From: Rhodobacteraceae bacterium UBA1957
GTDB taxonomy: Bacteria; Pseudomonadota; Alphaproteobacteria; Rhodobacterales; Rhodobacteraceae
Direction of reading: 5' to 3'
Assembly (NCBI GenBank): GCA_002336405.1
Contig: DDEJ01000074.1
Coordinates: forward strand, 1-15,005
Length of the DNA: 15,005 nt
Within the stretch, counting starts at the first letter, position 1; every line of letters begins with the position of its first letter. The translations under genes and the position numbers were made by a program. Below, in pieces: positions 1-7,598 of this stretch. Below the pieces are notes generated by a model, which did not search any database, was not told where the DNA came from, and worked only from the letters and a program-made list of their open reading frames with translations.

Positions 1-64
1 AGGCTAATTTTCAGCCAAATATTTGAATAACTTACTGTTTTTAATGAATATTATGAAGATATAA

Positions 65-325
65 AAAGAACCATATCAGAAGGATTGGCACCTCTCAGGT
101 GGGCCAACGACTTCTCGCCAAATTCAACACAATTGTGAGAAGGTTTCGCCGACGGTTTTGAACAAGCGCCTAAAAGAGCTGACATCAAGTGGCCTCGTGG
201 CGCGTGGGAACACAGGCTATCAACTCACAGTCGCTGGAGCAGAATTGTTTGTGATTCTGAAACCTTTTGGGGCATGGTCAATAAGGTGGGCTGAGAGCTT
301 ATCAAGCAATGAGGCAGAACAATAG
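65..325 (+). pseudogene. HxlR-family transcriptional regulator, 3' remnant lacking its N-terminus
   Basis: Reading the frame that ends at TAG 323-325 gives 86 codons. The central part reads VSPTVLNKRLKEL (from 143), followed by TSSGLV, then GYQLTVAGAEL and a C-terminal WSIRWAESL. This is the recognition helix, wing and C-terminal helix of the HxlR winged-helix family, whose members are usually about 100-150 aa. The frame is closed upstream by a TAA at 62-64. No ATG, GTG or TTG occurs in frame before TTG 158-160, so the N-terminal helices and a usable start are missing. An ATG at 44 lies in the same frame but runs into that TAA after six codons. I infer a decayed gene rather than a short functional one. 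The family assignment rests on the SPTVLNKRLKEL-type motif and is fairly secure; loss of function is an inference. No partner gene for it is visible. Confidence 0.72.
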
Positions 326-588
326 AATTCCAATTTCGGAAATTCTGAATAACTGACCAATACTTTATTTTTTGGCAATCCAGATCCAGAATGGGAATGG
401 GCTTTCAAATCTTCCAGCAAACCCCAACAAACGTTTAGTTATGATCTGTAAAAAACATTGTTTAATCACAAAACGACACATCATTTATGCCCTGATACCT
501 GAGCGGGCAACGCCAGCCTTCGTTTCTTGACCCTGACTATGGCAACCGATAGGAGCTATATAAGAAAATATTAGTAAGGACAGTGTCA
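326..588. other. Non-coding leader between the HxlR remnant and leuB
   Basis: This AT-rich stretch has no reading frame I can assign. Just after the remnant lies a small inverted repeat, AATTTC-g-GAAATT (332-344), possibly a relic operator. The leuB promoter should lie here, but I cannot identify a convincing -35/-10 pair. A TATATA at 556-561 has no good -35 partner at the right distance. I see no leucine-rich leader peptide, T-box or riboswitch-like structure. Confidence 0.4.
576..580 (+). promoter_or_regulatory. Ribosome binding site of leuB that decides the start
   Basis: AAGGA at 576-580 lies 8 nt before ATG 589 but only 2 nt before the in-frame GTG 583. The spacing favours ATG 589 as the true start and makes the two extra N-terminal codons of the longer frame unlikely. 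Confidence 0.65.
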
Positions 589-1695
589 ATGAGCACCCCA
601 TCTCTTCTTATTCTTCCTGGCGACGGGATTGGCCCCGAAGTCATGGCTGAGGTTCGCAAGATCATCAGCTGGTATGGTGAAAAACGGGATCTGAATTTCG
701 ATGTGAGCGAAGATTTGGTTGGCGGTATCGCTTATGACACGCACGGCACGCCTTTGACGGATGCGACCATGGCCAAAGCGCAAGAGGTTGATGCGGTGCT
801 TCTGGGCGCTGTAGGTGGTCCAAAATATGATGCGCTTGATTTTAACGACAAGCCCGAACGCGGCCTGCTGCGGCTGCGCAAAGAAATGGATCTTTTTTCC
901 AATCTGCGACCGGCGCAATGCTTTGATGCTCTGGCTGATTTTTCGTCGCTGAAGCGCGAAGTCGTGGCCGGGCTTGATATCATGATTATTCGCGAACTGA
1001 CTTCGGGGATCTATTTTGGCGAGCCGCGCGGCATTTTCAAAGAAGGAAATGAACGGGTTGGCATCAACACCCAGCGTTATACCGAAAGCGAAATTGACCG
1101 CGTTGCGCGGTCGGCGTTTGAATTGGCGCGGCGTCGGTCAAACAAAGTCTGTTCAATGGAAAAAGCCAATGTGATGGAATCTGGCGTATTGTGGCGCGAA
1201 GTGGTGCAAAAGGTGCATGACGACGATTATCCTGATGTGGAACTTAGCCATATGTATGCTGATGCGGGTGCGATGCAGCTCTGCCGCTGGCCTAAACAGT
1301 TTGATGTGATCGTCACCGATAATCTGTTTGGCGATTTGTTGTCAGATGCGGCAGCGATGTTGACCGGTAGTCTTGGCATGTTGCCATCGGCCAGTTTGGG
1401 CCAACCGATGGCTAATGGGCGGCCAAAAGCCCTGTATGAGCCGGTGCATGGCTCTGCGCCTGATATTGCAGGGCAGGGTAAGGCCAATCCGATTGCTTGT
1501 ATCCTTAGTTTTGCGATGGCGTTGCGCTATAGCTTTGATCAGGGTGCTGAGGCAGATCGCCTTGAACAAGCGGTTGAGACGGTACTGGCTGATGGTTATC
1601 GCACGGCTGATTTGCTTAATGTTGAGGGTGCCGCTTTTTCCACGACAAGTGAAATGGGCGATGCGATCGCAGCGGCACTTGACGCAAGCCTCTAG
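589..1695 (+). CDS. leuB: 3-isopropylmalate dehydrogenase (LeuB)
   Basis: LeuB catalyses NAD-dependent oxidation and decarboxylation of (2R,3S)-3-isopropylmalate to 2-oxoisocaproate, the third dedicated step of leucine synthesis, in the cytoplasm as a homodimer needing Mg2+ or Mn2+. From ATG 589 it is 368 aa, normal for the family. Visible landmarks (numbered from the ATG) are [10 protein letters not shown] at 9-18, the substrate-binding arginines in LFSNLRP (about 102-108) and [15 protein letters not shown] (about 134-148), KANVMESG (about 192-199), and the metal-binding aspartates in [12 protein letters not shown] (about 242-253). The NAD-binding [18 protein letters not shown] segment lies at about 284-301. 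The YADAGAMQL wording, instead of YVDNAAMQL, is what I would expect in Rhodobacterales-type enzymes. No leuC or leuD is adjacent in the window. It ends before a hairpin shared with the convergent kinase gene. The product call is very secure; the related tartrate and isocitrate dehydrogenases are excluded by length and motifs. Confidence 0.97.
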   Translation: MSTPSLLILPGDGIGPEVMAEVRKIISWYGEKRDLNFDVSEDLVGGIAYDTHGTPLTDATMAKAQEVDAVLLGAVGGPKYDALDFNDKPERGLLRLRKEMDLFSNLRPAQCFDALADFSSLKREVVAGLDIMIIRELTSGIYFGEPRGIFKEGNERVGINTQRYTESEIDRVARSAFELARRRSNKVCSMEKANVMESGVLWREVVQKVHDDDYPDVELSHMYADAGAMQLCRWPKQFDVIVTDNLFGDLLSDAAAMLTGSLGMLPSASLGQPMANGRPKALYEPVHGSAPDIAGQGKANPIACILSFAMALRYSFDQGAEADRLEQAVETVLADGYRTADLLNVEGAAFSTTSEMGDAIAAALDASL

Positions 1696-1738
1696 GCAGG
1701 CGGCTGCAACGCCCACAAAATACCTCATAATATAACAT

Positions 1739-1766
1739 CGGCGCGTTGGTTATTTTCAACGCGCCG
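1739..1766. terminator. Hairpin between convergent leuB and the kinase gene
   Basis: CGGCGCGTTG (1739-1748) pairs perfectly with CAACGCGCCG (1757-1766) around the 8-nt loop GTTATTTT. It is a 10-bp GC-rich stem in the gap between two convergent genes, so it could end transcription from both sides. Neither flank has a proper T-run, so it is at best a weak or factor-assisted terminator. Confidence 0.55.
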
Positions 1767-1806
1767 GGCTTAGCCGAAGAGAATTCCTGTTCCACAGAAC
1801 CTGATC

Positions 1807-3957
1807 TCAGATGTTTAAAAAACTTAATATTTTAGCTTCTAATATATCTAATTCAACGGGTTTTGAAATATAGTCATCCATACCGTTGGCCAGACATTTA
1901 TCGGATTCACCCGCCAGAGCATTGGCTGTGACTGCAATAATCGGTGTCCGTTCAAGTCCTTTTTCCGCCTCTTTATGGCGTAAACTCTGGGCCATTTCAT
2001 AGCCATCCATGATTGGCATATGGCAATCTGTTAGCACCAGATCAAACCAGCCGCTTTGCCATTTCTTTAGGCCTTCTTGGCCATTACAGGCGATCGTTGC
2101 ACTGTATCCCAATACCTCAAGTTGCTTGAGCATCACCACGCCGTTTATCTCATTATCTTCAACCACCAATACTGATTTTGCCGCACGACGTAATTTGATA
2201 TCTGAAAATTTCTTTTGTTCGGCTTCTGTGTGGATCGGTGGCGCGGCCTCACAAATTTGACTGCCTTTTAATACTGCCACTGCTTTATGAAGCTCGGACC
2301 CAAGAATTGGTAAAACCTGAATGCGGTAACTGTCTGGCTCAATCCGTCCAAGACGTTCACTACGGCTTTTGCTCAGCAAGATAAATTTTGGTTGATTATG
2401 CTGGATGCGCAATAGGTTTTGCCACCCTTGTGAAACTGTGTCACTGGCGGCGGCCAGAATAAAAATCGTCCCCTCTGAGGTTGGGAGTTCGATATCTGAG
2501 AGTTTTTCATCGGTCTGATAAAAGACAAAATTTGAGCGAGACCGTGCAAAGAAAGTACAAAAATGGCGCGGTGACCAAGAGCCTGGCTCAGTTAACCAAA
2601 CAATTTTGAGGTCGGCAAGACTGGTAAGGGTATCCGGACCATTAAAACTTTGTATTGGCATTGTAATCGTGACGGTGGTTCCCGATCCCTCCGTGCTTTC
2701 TATATTAATTTCCCCATGCATCCGCTTCAAAAGATTTGCGGTGATTGCCAGTCCAAGTCCTGTGCCCTTCACTCGCCTCTTGGTCGGTGTCTCACCTTGG
2801 ATGAAGGGTTTGAACAAATTATCCCTCACGGTGCTAGACATACCGATACCGTTATCGTCTATGATCACACGTAAATCCGTACCATTCACATACTCCAGGT
2901 GAAAAAAGACTTCTGCGGCACGGTTGATTAGATCAGACGCGGAAAATTTGAGTGCATTACTTAAAATATTTAGCAAAATTTGCCGCAATCGTCCTGAATC
3001 GATCAACACCCATTCTGGCACATTCGGATCGATATAGAGACGCAATTCCACCTCACGATCGTCTGCCATTGTCTGCAGTGTGGTGGCAACGCCCTCGATT
3101 ATGGGTCTGAATTCTGACCTCGCATACTGAATGTCTAATTCACCAGCTTCCATTTTCGAAGTATCCAGAATATCGTCAATAATTCTCAGGAGCGAAAAGG
3201 CGGAATGCCGGATTGTTTTGATTGTACGTGCGAGATCATCAGTGCCACCTGTTCTTTCCAGCACAGCAATCATCCCGATGAGACCATTCATCGGGGTCCT
3301 AATTTCATGACTCATATTAGCAAGAAAGGTGCTTTTTGAATGCAAAGCTTGTTCTGCATTTTCGCGCGCATTTTGCAAATCAATTTCTCGAGTAGACACC
3401 AGAAAAGTAAAATATGACAGCTCGGCAATCAAAAGGGCCACTGTTGTAACGCGCAACCCCGCATTGATCTTATCAAGCTCGATACTGAATGAAACCGGTA
3501 GGATACCAAAATAAAAAATTGAGCTTCCAGCCAGTGAGAAATAAATACTTGCTGTCCATAGGATAAGCGGCAGTGCGGCAAAGAATAGCAAAAATTTTCG
3601 CTCGTACTTCCAAGAAAAGGCCAATAAGGGCAGTGTCATGATTGGTAAAAACAGATAATCAAGATCGGTAAATGGTTGCCCAAACACGATGCATGCAAAA
3701 ATTGCTGTAGAGGCGGTAAACAGCCAAAAAGCCCGCGCAAAAAGTAAGTAACCCAATCGAAAAAGCAAAAGAGAAAGCGCATAAAGCAGCGACAGGCTCC
3801 CAAAGATTGCTGCACTGACTAAATCGTTTGAGATTAAAAAAACCACAGTCCAAATAGAGGTTAAAGTTAGCAAAACGGAAAGTGCCAGACGGCTTATAAG
3901 AATTCGGCGTTCAAAATCCGGATCGAAATTTTCTTCGCGGGACTTACCGGTATTCAT
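1807..3957 (-). CDS. Membrane-bound hybrid sensor histidine kinase with C-terminal receiver
   Basis: This is a two-component hybrid kinase. It would autophosphorylate on His and pass the phosphate to its own receiver, then probably to a separate Hpt protein. From ATG 3957 it is 716 aa; a TTG at 3976-3978 adds 7 codons, and neither start has a clear Shine-Dalgarno. Numbered on the 723-residue form: about six or seven hydrophobic segments at 26-196 with no recognised periplasmic sensor domain; HisKA with [10 protein letters not shown] (His224); HATPase with N-box NILSNALKF (337-345), DDNGIGM (374-380) and GTGLGLAI (405-412). A region at about 455-570 has receiver-like spacing but no phospho-acceptor. 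The true receiver at about 601-723 has E607/D608, phospho-Asp D651 in TDCHMP, T684 and K706. There is no DNA-binding output and no response regulator nearby. The gene is more AT-rich than the transporter genes. The signal sensed is unknown. Confidence 0.9.
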   Translation of the reverse strand: MNTGKSREENFDPDFERRILISRLALSVLLTLTSIWTVVFLISNDLVSAAIFGSLSLLYALSLLLFRLGYLLFARAFWLFTASTAIFACIVFGQPFTDLDYLFLPIMTLPLLAFSWKYERKFLLFFAALPLILWTASIYFSLAGSSIFYFGILPVSFSIELDKINAGLRVTTVALLIAELSYFTFLVSTREIDLQNARENAEQALHSKSTFLANMSHEIRTPMNGLIGMIAVLERTGGTDDLARTIKTIRHSAFSLLRIIDDILDTSKMEAGELDIQYARSEFRPIIEGVATTLQTMADDREVELRLYIDPNVPEWVLIDSGRLRQILLNILSNALKFSASDLINRAAEVFFHLEYVNGTDLRVIIDDNGIGMSSTVRDNLFKPFIQGETPTKRRVKGTGLGLAITANLLKRMHGEINIESTEGSGTTVTITMPIQSFNGPDTLTSLADLKIVWLTEPGSWSPRHFCTFFARSRSNFVFYQTDEKLSDIELPTSEGTIFILAAASDTVSQGWQNLLRIQHNQPKFILLSKSRSERLGRIEPDSYRIQVLPILGSELHKAVAVLKGSQICEAAPPIHTEAEQKKFSDIKLRRAAKSVLVVEDNEINGVVMLKQLEVLGYSATIACNGQEGLKKWQSGWFDLVLTDCHMPIMDGYEMAQSLRHKEAEKGLERTPIIAVTANALAGESDKCLANGMDDYISKPVELDILEAKILSFLNI

Positions 3958-4017
3958 AAATGCCACATTCTTATTCAACTGATACAGTTAGATGTAATTC
4001 GAACCCCATTAGAACGT

Positions 4018-4047
4018 ATAATATCAACGTCCATGCATCTCTATCAA
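4018..4047 (-). promoter_or_regulatory. Candidate promoter of the hybrid kinase gene
   Basis: On the minus strand TTGATA (4047-4042) and TATTAT (4023-4018) are separated by 18 bp, resembling a sigma-70 -35/-10 pair. It lies about 60 bp upstream of ATG 3957. The hexamers coincide with or overlap half-sites of the symmetric repeat array described separately. Prediction only, from consensus similarity. Confidence 0.35.
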
Positions 4048-4078
4048 AATGATTGATATTGAGTGTTAAAAATTGATA
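4022..4078. repeat. Symmetric array of four TATCAA/TTGATA half-sites upstream of the kinase gene
   Basis: TATCAA occurs at 4022-4027 and 4042-4047, and its complement TTGATA at 4053-4058 and 4073-4078. Both the inner and outer pairs are centred exactly on 4050. Each side has its two copies 20 bp apart, about two helical turns. This is the arrangement expected for two cooperating dimers of a regulator. It covers the predicted kinase promoter. Confidence 0.5.
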
Positions 4079-4131
4079 CATATATGTGCCAAAAAACACG
4101 TATTGATTTATTTTTGTCCCACCAGATCGGT

Positions 4132-4977
4132 TTAAATATTATTTTGAAGCAATCCTATACCCGACACGGCAATTTCTAAGAGGTCTCCCTCTTGTAAATA
4201 TCGTTTTGGTGTGCGGCTACCGCCGGTGCCATCAGGTGAGCCAGTGGCAATGATATCCCCGGGTTGCAGTTCATAAAGATGGGATGCGTATGAAATTTGC
4301 GCTGCAATGGAATAGATCATCTGATCTGCTGTCGTATTTTGCATCTGCTGACCGTTCAAATGGGTGGTCAGCGACATTGTAGCGGGGTTCTTGATTTCAT
4401 CAGCTGTGGTGATCCATGGCCCCCACGAGCCTGATCCAGAAAAATTTTTTCCCGCATAGATGCTGTGCTTTTGCCAATCGCGCACTGATCCATCGTTAAA
4501 GATCGAATATCCCAGCACATGTGTCATCGCGTCGTCTGCAGTGATGTGGCGGCCGCCGGTCCCAATAATTACTGCAATCTCACCTTCGAAATCAAAACTA
4601 TGGGCGGCCGGCCCGGCCGGCGTTTCCAGTTTCTGCTGGTGGCCCAATAGGGTGTCGCGCTCTTTGCCAAACAGGATGATTTGGCTGGGGTTTGGGGGGG
4701 CAACCCCGTCAACTGGATAGGGTTTGCGGTAATTCAGCCCGACACAGATAATTTTTCCGGGATCTGGAATAGGCGGTAGATAGCTCACGTGTGCGAGGTT
4801 AATGCCATCTTCTTGTCTGGTCTGCTGTGCGGCCAATTGCGTCAAAGCTCCGTCAGTGATCAGATCTTTCAGCGTTGTATACCGGGTTTTCAGAGCTGCT
4901 TCAGCCGGATAAAACCAGTCACCGCTCACCTGTCCATAAAGCGTCTGGTCGCGGTGGCGGATGGTGGCAAGTTTCAT
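4132..4977 (-). CDS. Fumarylacetoacetate hydrolase (FAH) family protein
   Basis: FAH-fold enzymes use a divalent metal to hydrolyse, decarboxylate or tautomerise 1,3-diketo- or 2-oxo-acids, such as acylpyruvates and homoprotocatechuate-pathway intermediates. This 281-aa protein has a short N-terminal domain (1-70) and the catalytic FAH domain (about 75-278). Landmarks are GLNYR (80-84), the metal ligands in FDFEGEIAVIIG (E131, E133), NDGSVRDWQ (D162), AGKNFSGSGSWGPW (175-188) and TGSPDGTGG (245-253). ATG 4977 overlaps the preceding stop as ATGA (4974-4977), and AGGAG lies 7 nt upstream, so translation is probably coupled to the reductase gene. It is the last gene of the MttB-reductase-FAH operon. 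The exact substrate cannot be read from sequence; acylpyruvase, oxaloacetate decarboxylase or ureidoglycolate-lyase-like activities are all possible. The catabolic setting suggests C-C cleavage of a keto-acid intermediate. Confidence 0.88.
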   Translation of the reverse strand: MKLATIRHRDQTLYGQVSGDWFYPAEAALKTRYTTLKDLITDGALTQLAAQQTRQEDGINLAHVSYLPPIPDPGKIICVGLNYRKPYPVDGVAPPNPSQIILFGKERDTLLGHQQKLETPAGPAAHSFDFEGEIAVIIGTGGRHITADDAMTHVLGYSIFNDGSVRDWQKHSIYAGKNFSGSGSWGPWITTADEIKNPATMSLTTHLNGQQMQNTTADQMIYSIAAQISYASHLYELQPGDIIATGSPDGTGGSRTPKRYLQEGDLLEIAVSGIGLLQNNI

Positions 4978-5909
4978 GACGGGTCTCCTGAAAAAGTCGC
5001 TTCGCGGGCATTTAGCACGGCCACCAGTGTGTCATTATACGGCGTGTCAAACCCGTCTTGCCGGCCCATGACAGGTACCATGCCGTTGATGGCATCCAGC
5101 TCTGAAGGCCGTTTTGCCATGTGATCCAACAACATAGATGGCCGTGCGTTGGGCATATTGGCACCAAAGCTTGTGACATAGCTCTCTGGATTGTCAAAGC
5201 TGAGTGGGATGTCTCTGTGTCGGGCGATGCGGTATGCTTCGTGCATTGCGCCAAGCGCAATGCGCCAGTGATCAGCATCAGCCATGAGCTGCCCTATGGT
5301 TTTATCAAACACTGTGCAGGGCGCGCTGAAAGTTACGTTGCACAAAAATTTTTCCCAGATCAATTGCGTTATATCGGCAAAGGCTTTGGCCTGAAACCCC
5401 GCTGTCAGCAATTGCTGTTCTAGGGTTTGTAATCGGTCGGTCATCCCGCCGCCCAATTCGCCGATGCGAATAAGCTTCATCGCGTTATGGTGGGCGTGTC
5501 CGGGCGCTTTCATCGACGCACCAAAGCCGTCGGCCACACCGAGCAGAACATTTTCAGTTGCCATATGCTCGGCGATGCGGTCACCCGCGCCAAGTCCGTT
5601 CTGGATTGTCAAAACCAGTGCATTCGTGCCGATGACAGGGGCGACGGCGCATGCGGCTGCAGCAACTTGGCTGGCTTTAGTGGCGATGATACACAGATCA
5701 CAGGGGCCAACGTCTGTCACATTAACTGTGGCGTTAATTCCGTTAATTATTCGGTCTCCACTGGCGCCTTCGACGCGTAGCCCTTTTGTAACGATCGCCT
5801 CGACATGCTCTTGCCAAGGATCGACGGCCCAGACCTCGTGGCCCGCTTCGGCCAGTAAGGCGGCATAGACCGACCCCATAGCGCCGACACCGATAATCGC
5901 GATTTTCAT
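4974..5909 (-). CDS. Ketopantoate reductase (ApbA/PanE) family oxidoreductase
   Basis: The family reduces 2-oxo acids with NAD(P)H; the prototype converts 2-dehydropantoate to pantoate. This 311-aa protein begins with a Rossmann motif GVGAMG (7-12) after a beta strand. It has the family's IATKAS (75-80) and IQNGLG (102-107) segments. The C-terminal helical domain contains the expected catalytic lysine (WEKFLCNV, K187) and the glutamate in RPSELDAING (E270). ATG 5907-5909 overlaps the MttB-family stop as ATGA, with AAAGGA 9 nt upstream, and its own stop overlaps the FAH-family start in the same way. The operon context, with a methyltransferase and an FAH-family enzyme rather than panB/panC, argues for a catabolic 2-oxo/2-hydroxy acid role and not pantothenate synthesis, so I do not name it panE. 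Family call secure, substrate unknown. Confidence 0.87.
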   Translation of the reverse strand: MKIAIIGVGAMGSVYAALLAEAGHEVWAVDPWQEHVEAIVTKGLRVEGASGDRIINGINATVNVTDVGPCDLCIIATKASQVAAAACAVAPVIGTNALVLTIQNGLGAGDRIAEHMATENVLLGVADGFGASMKAPGHAHHNAMKLIRIGELGGGMTDRLQTLEQQLLTAGFQAKAFADITQLIWEKFLCNVTFSAPCTVFDKTIGQLMADADHWRIALGAMHEAYRIARHRDIPLSFDNPESYVTSFGANMPNARPSMLLDHMAKRPSELDAINGMVPVMGRQDGFDTPYNDTLVAVLNAREATFSGDPS

Positions 5910-7486
5910 TTGGGTCGCATCCTTTCTCGTGGCAGCTCAATCGCGAATTTCTGGCGCAGCTGGTCTTGTATGTCCAGCGACAAATGGTCGGGAAAATGCG
6001 TTGCTAATATTTCAAGCGCAGTGTCTTTTGCCTTCTGACCCAAATCAGGGCCGGGATCAGATTGCCAAAGGTCAGGGGCGCGACGATCGGCCAGATTGGG
6101 ATAGACAAAATCTGATTTCATTCGTTGATAGGTCTCAGATTGCCCCAGAAAATGCCCGTCTCCGCGCACGGCATCGCTGATCCTTGTCACCGAAAGTGTG
6201 TCGCTGCTAACTTCAATCGGCTGCGCGGCCTTTAGAATTGTGCCCAGCATATCATTATCGATCACATAGGCGGCAAAAGACGTTGCCATCAAACCTGCCT
6301 GTGTGCCCGCAGCCTGCGTGATGATATTAGCGCCAGCCTGTGCAGCCATTGTGACGGTCAAAGCTTTTTCATATCCCGACTGGGCGTCTGGCAGTTTGCT
6401 GTCGGTCGCGCCGGCGATGGTTGAGTTGGGCAGATCGTAAAATTTCGCAATTTGGCTGGCTGCTGCGGTAAGGATCGCTTGTTCCCCGCTGCCTCCGGCC
6501 ATACCGCCAGTGCGCAAATCTGTGATCATCGGGCGGGCACCATAGAGTGCTTTGACATTGGGGTTTATGCAATAGGCAAAGACCATTCCTGCCAGTGTTT
6601 CAGCGTTGGTCTGGGCCAAACAGCCGGCCATGGTCACTGGGCTTGAGGCCCCCATCTGCCCAAAGGTATTGATCATTATCGGCAGGCCAAGCTTGGCGGC
6701 TTGCGCCAACACCTCGCACGCATCGGCAGAAAACCGCAATGGTGGCACGGCGTGGTTGATATTCAGTGACAGGAAGGGGCGTTGGTGAAACGCCTCAGCG
6801 CTGCCGGCGATTGTGAAACACATCTCGGCAATATCTCGGACATGCGCCGGATCAGAGGCGCTAACCATCACATGTTTTCTGGTGCCGGCCAGTGCTGCAA
6901 AAGCGGTGTTTAAATCAAGCGCACGCTCGGATTCCATATCTGTGGCCACAACTGAGCGCGAAAAAAAATGGATATGCTCCAAGCGGTCCACAAGCCGGGC
7001 AGCATCATACAAGTCGGCCAATGTGGCAGCACGATAATGACCGCTGATCGTGTCGACCATCTGGGGTGCGGCACCGCCTGATCCGGTATGGGTGCGCGGA
7101 CCCTTCAGGTTCAGGGTTGTGTCGGAGCTTTGCCCATACAGCGAAAACCCCCGATTGAGGCCCTTTAGCGCTGTGTTCACTAAATCGCGGGGCATGGTCA
7201 GGCGGTTGTCTTGGGTGACACTTCCGCCTGCAGCTGTGATCGTGTCTATCACAATATCAGGGGCTTCACTTATTCCGACCTGAGCCAAAATATCCAAAGA
7301 AGCGTCATGAATTTTCTCAAGGTTTGAGACGCTTAGCGGCTTTAGTCGACCGGCTATGGGCTTAATAATTGTGGGGGTTTTGGTGGCCTGCGTGGTGTTT
7401 GTGCCTCGTCGACTTGACCTTCGACCAGACCTTCGGTCAGCCTTTTTACTGCCTGTGCGTGTTGCGGTTTGATCAGTGGGCGACAT
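5906..7486 (-). CDS. MttB-family (trimethylamine methyltransferase-like) protein, non-pyrrolysine type
   Basis: MttB-superfamily enzymes move a methyl group from tertiary or quaternary amines to a Co(I) corrinoid protein. Members without pyrrolysine include demethylases of glycine betaine, proline betaine and carnitine. From ATG 7486 the protein is 526 aa; a TTG at 7496-7498 adds four codons but has no Shine-Dalgarno. Numbered on the 530-residue form: a very basic tail with RRSGRRSSRRG (22-32), a TIM-barrel-like body with GGAAPQMVD (141-149) and GATDSKLPDAQSGYEK (363-378), and the C-terminal family block GDGHFLGQ (446-453) followed by YPNLADRRAPDLW (466-478). The frame is read with no in-frame amber codon, so it needs no pyrrolysine. 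It is first in a three-gene operon and divergent from a LysR regulator. No corrinoid protein or MtrH-like partner is in the window. Family secure; substrate unknown, with a methylated amine or betaine the best guess. Confidence 0.9.
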   Translation of the reverse strand: MSPTDQTATRTGSKKADRRSGRRSSRRGTNTTQATKTPTIIKPIAGRLKPLSVSNLEKIHDASLDILAQVGISEAPDIVIDTITAAGGSVTQDNRLTMPRDLVNTALKGLNRGFSLYGQSSDTTLNLKGPRTHTGSGGAAPQMVDTISGHYRAATLADLYDAARLVDRLEHIHFFSRSVVATDMESERALDLNTAFAALAGTRKHVMVSASDPAHVRDIAEMCFTIAGSAEAFHQRPFLSLNINHAVPPLRFSADACEVLAQAAKLGLPIMINTFGQMGASSPVTMAGCLAQTNAETLAGMVFAYCINPNVKALYGARPMITDLRTGGMAGGSGEQAILTAAASQIAKFYDLPNSTIAGATDSKLPDAQSGYEKALTVTMAAQAGANIITQAAGTQAGLMATSFAAYVIDNDMLGTILKAAQPIEVSSDTLSVTRISDAVRGDGHFLGQSETYQRMKSDFVYPNLADRRAPDLWQSDPGPDLGQKAKDTALEILATHFPDHLSLDIQDQLRQKFAIELPRERMRPK

Positions 7487-7510
7487 GGCAGGGTCCAATG
7501 TAAGGGTGTT

Positions 7511-7532
7511 GGTAAATTTTCATGGATTTACC
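7511..7532. promoter_or_regulatory. Inverted repeat 1 in the mttB-like/lysR divergent promoter
   Basis: GGTAAAT (7511-7517) and ATTTACC (7526-7532) form a perfect 7-bp dyad with an 8-bp spacer. It sits 25 bp upstream of the MttB-family ATG, where a repressor or activator of the operon could act. Binding by the adjacent LysR protein is an inference. Confidence 0.5.
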
Positions 7533-7556
7533 TACTGGACAAGTCATTTGAGGGGC

Positions 7557-7588
7557 CCCTATAGATAAATTAAATTTAATCTATAGGG
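7557..7588. promoter_or_regulatory. Inverted repeat 2 (10-bp arms) overlapping the lysR ribosome binding site
   Basis: CCCTATAGAT (7557-7566) and ATCTATAGGG (7579-7588) are perfect inverted copies with an AT-only 12-bp spacer. The dyad could be a LysR-type operator; T7566 and A7578 fit the T-N11-A rule. It could also fold in the mRNA. The right arm supplies the GGG of the lysR Shine-Dalgarno (GGGAG, 7586-7590), so protein binding or an RNA hairpin would directly affect expression of the regulator. Confidence 0.6.
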
Positions 7589-7598
7589 AGTGCTGTCA

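Noticed and set aside
332..344. AATTTC-g-GAAATT dyad as a working operator
   Set aside because: Short, AT-rich and next to a decayed gene; chance or relic is more likely.
220..420. Minus-strand 66-aa frame opposite the HxlR remnant
   Set aside because: No recognisable motif, and it overlaps the clearly homologous remnant on the other strand.
583..588. GTG 583 as the leuB start
   Set aside because: Only 2 nt separate it from AAGGA; ATG 589 has ideal spacing.
4042..4058. FNR/FnrL box in front of the kinase
   Set aside because: FNR sites read TTGAT-N4-ATCAA; here the halves are everted (ATCAA-N5-TTGAT), so orientation and spacing are wrong.
4974..5909. panE for pantothenate synthesis
   Set aside because: Family motifs are present, but the gene is translationally coupled to a methyltransferase and an FAH-family enzyme, with no panB or panC nearby.
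5906..7486. Pyrrolysine-containing MttB
   Set aside because: The whole frame reads through with no in-frame TAG, and the context is an aerobic-type alphaproteobacterium without visible pyl genes.
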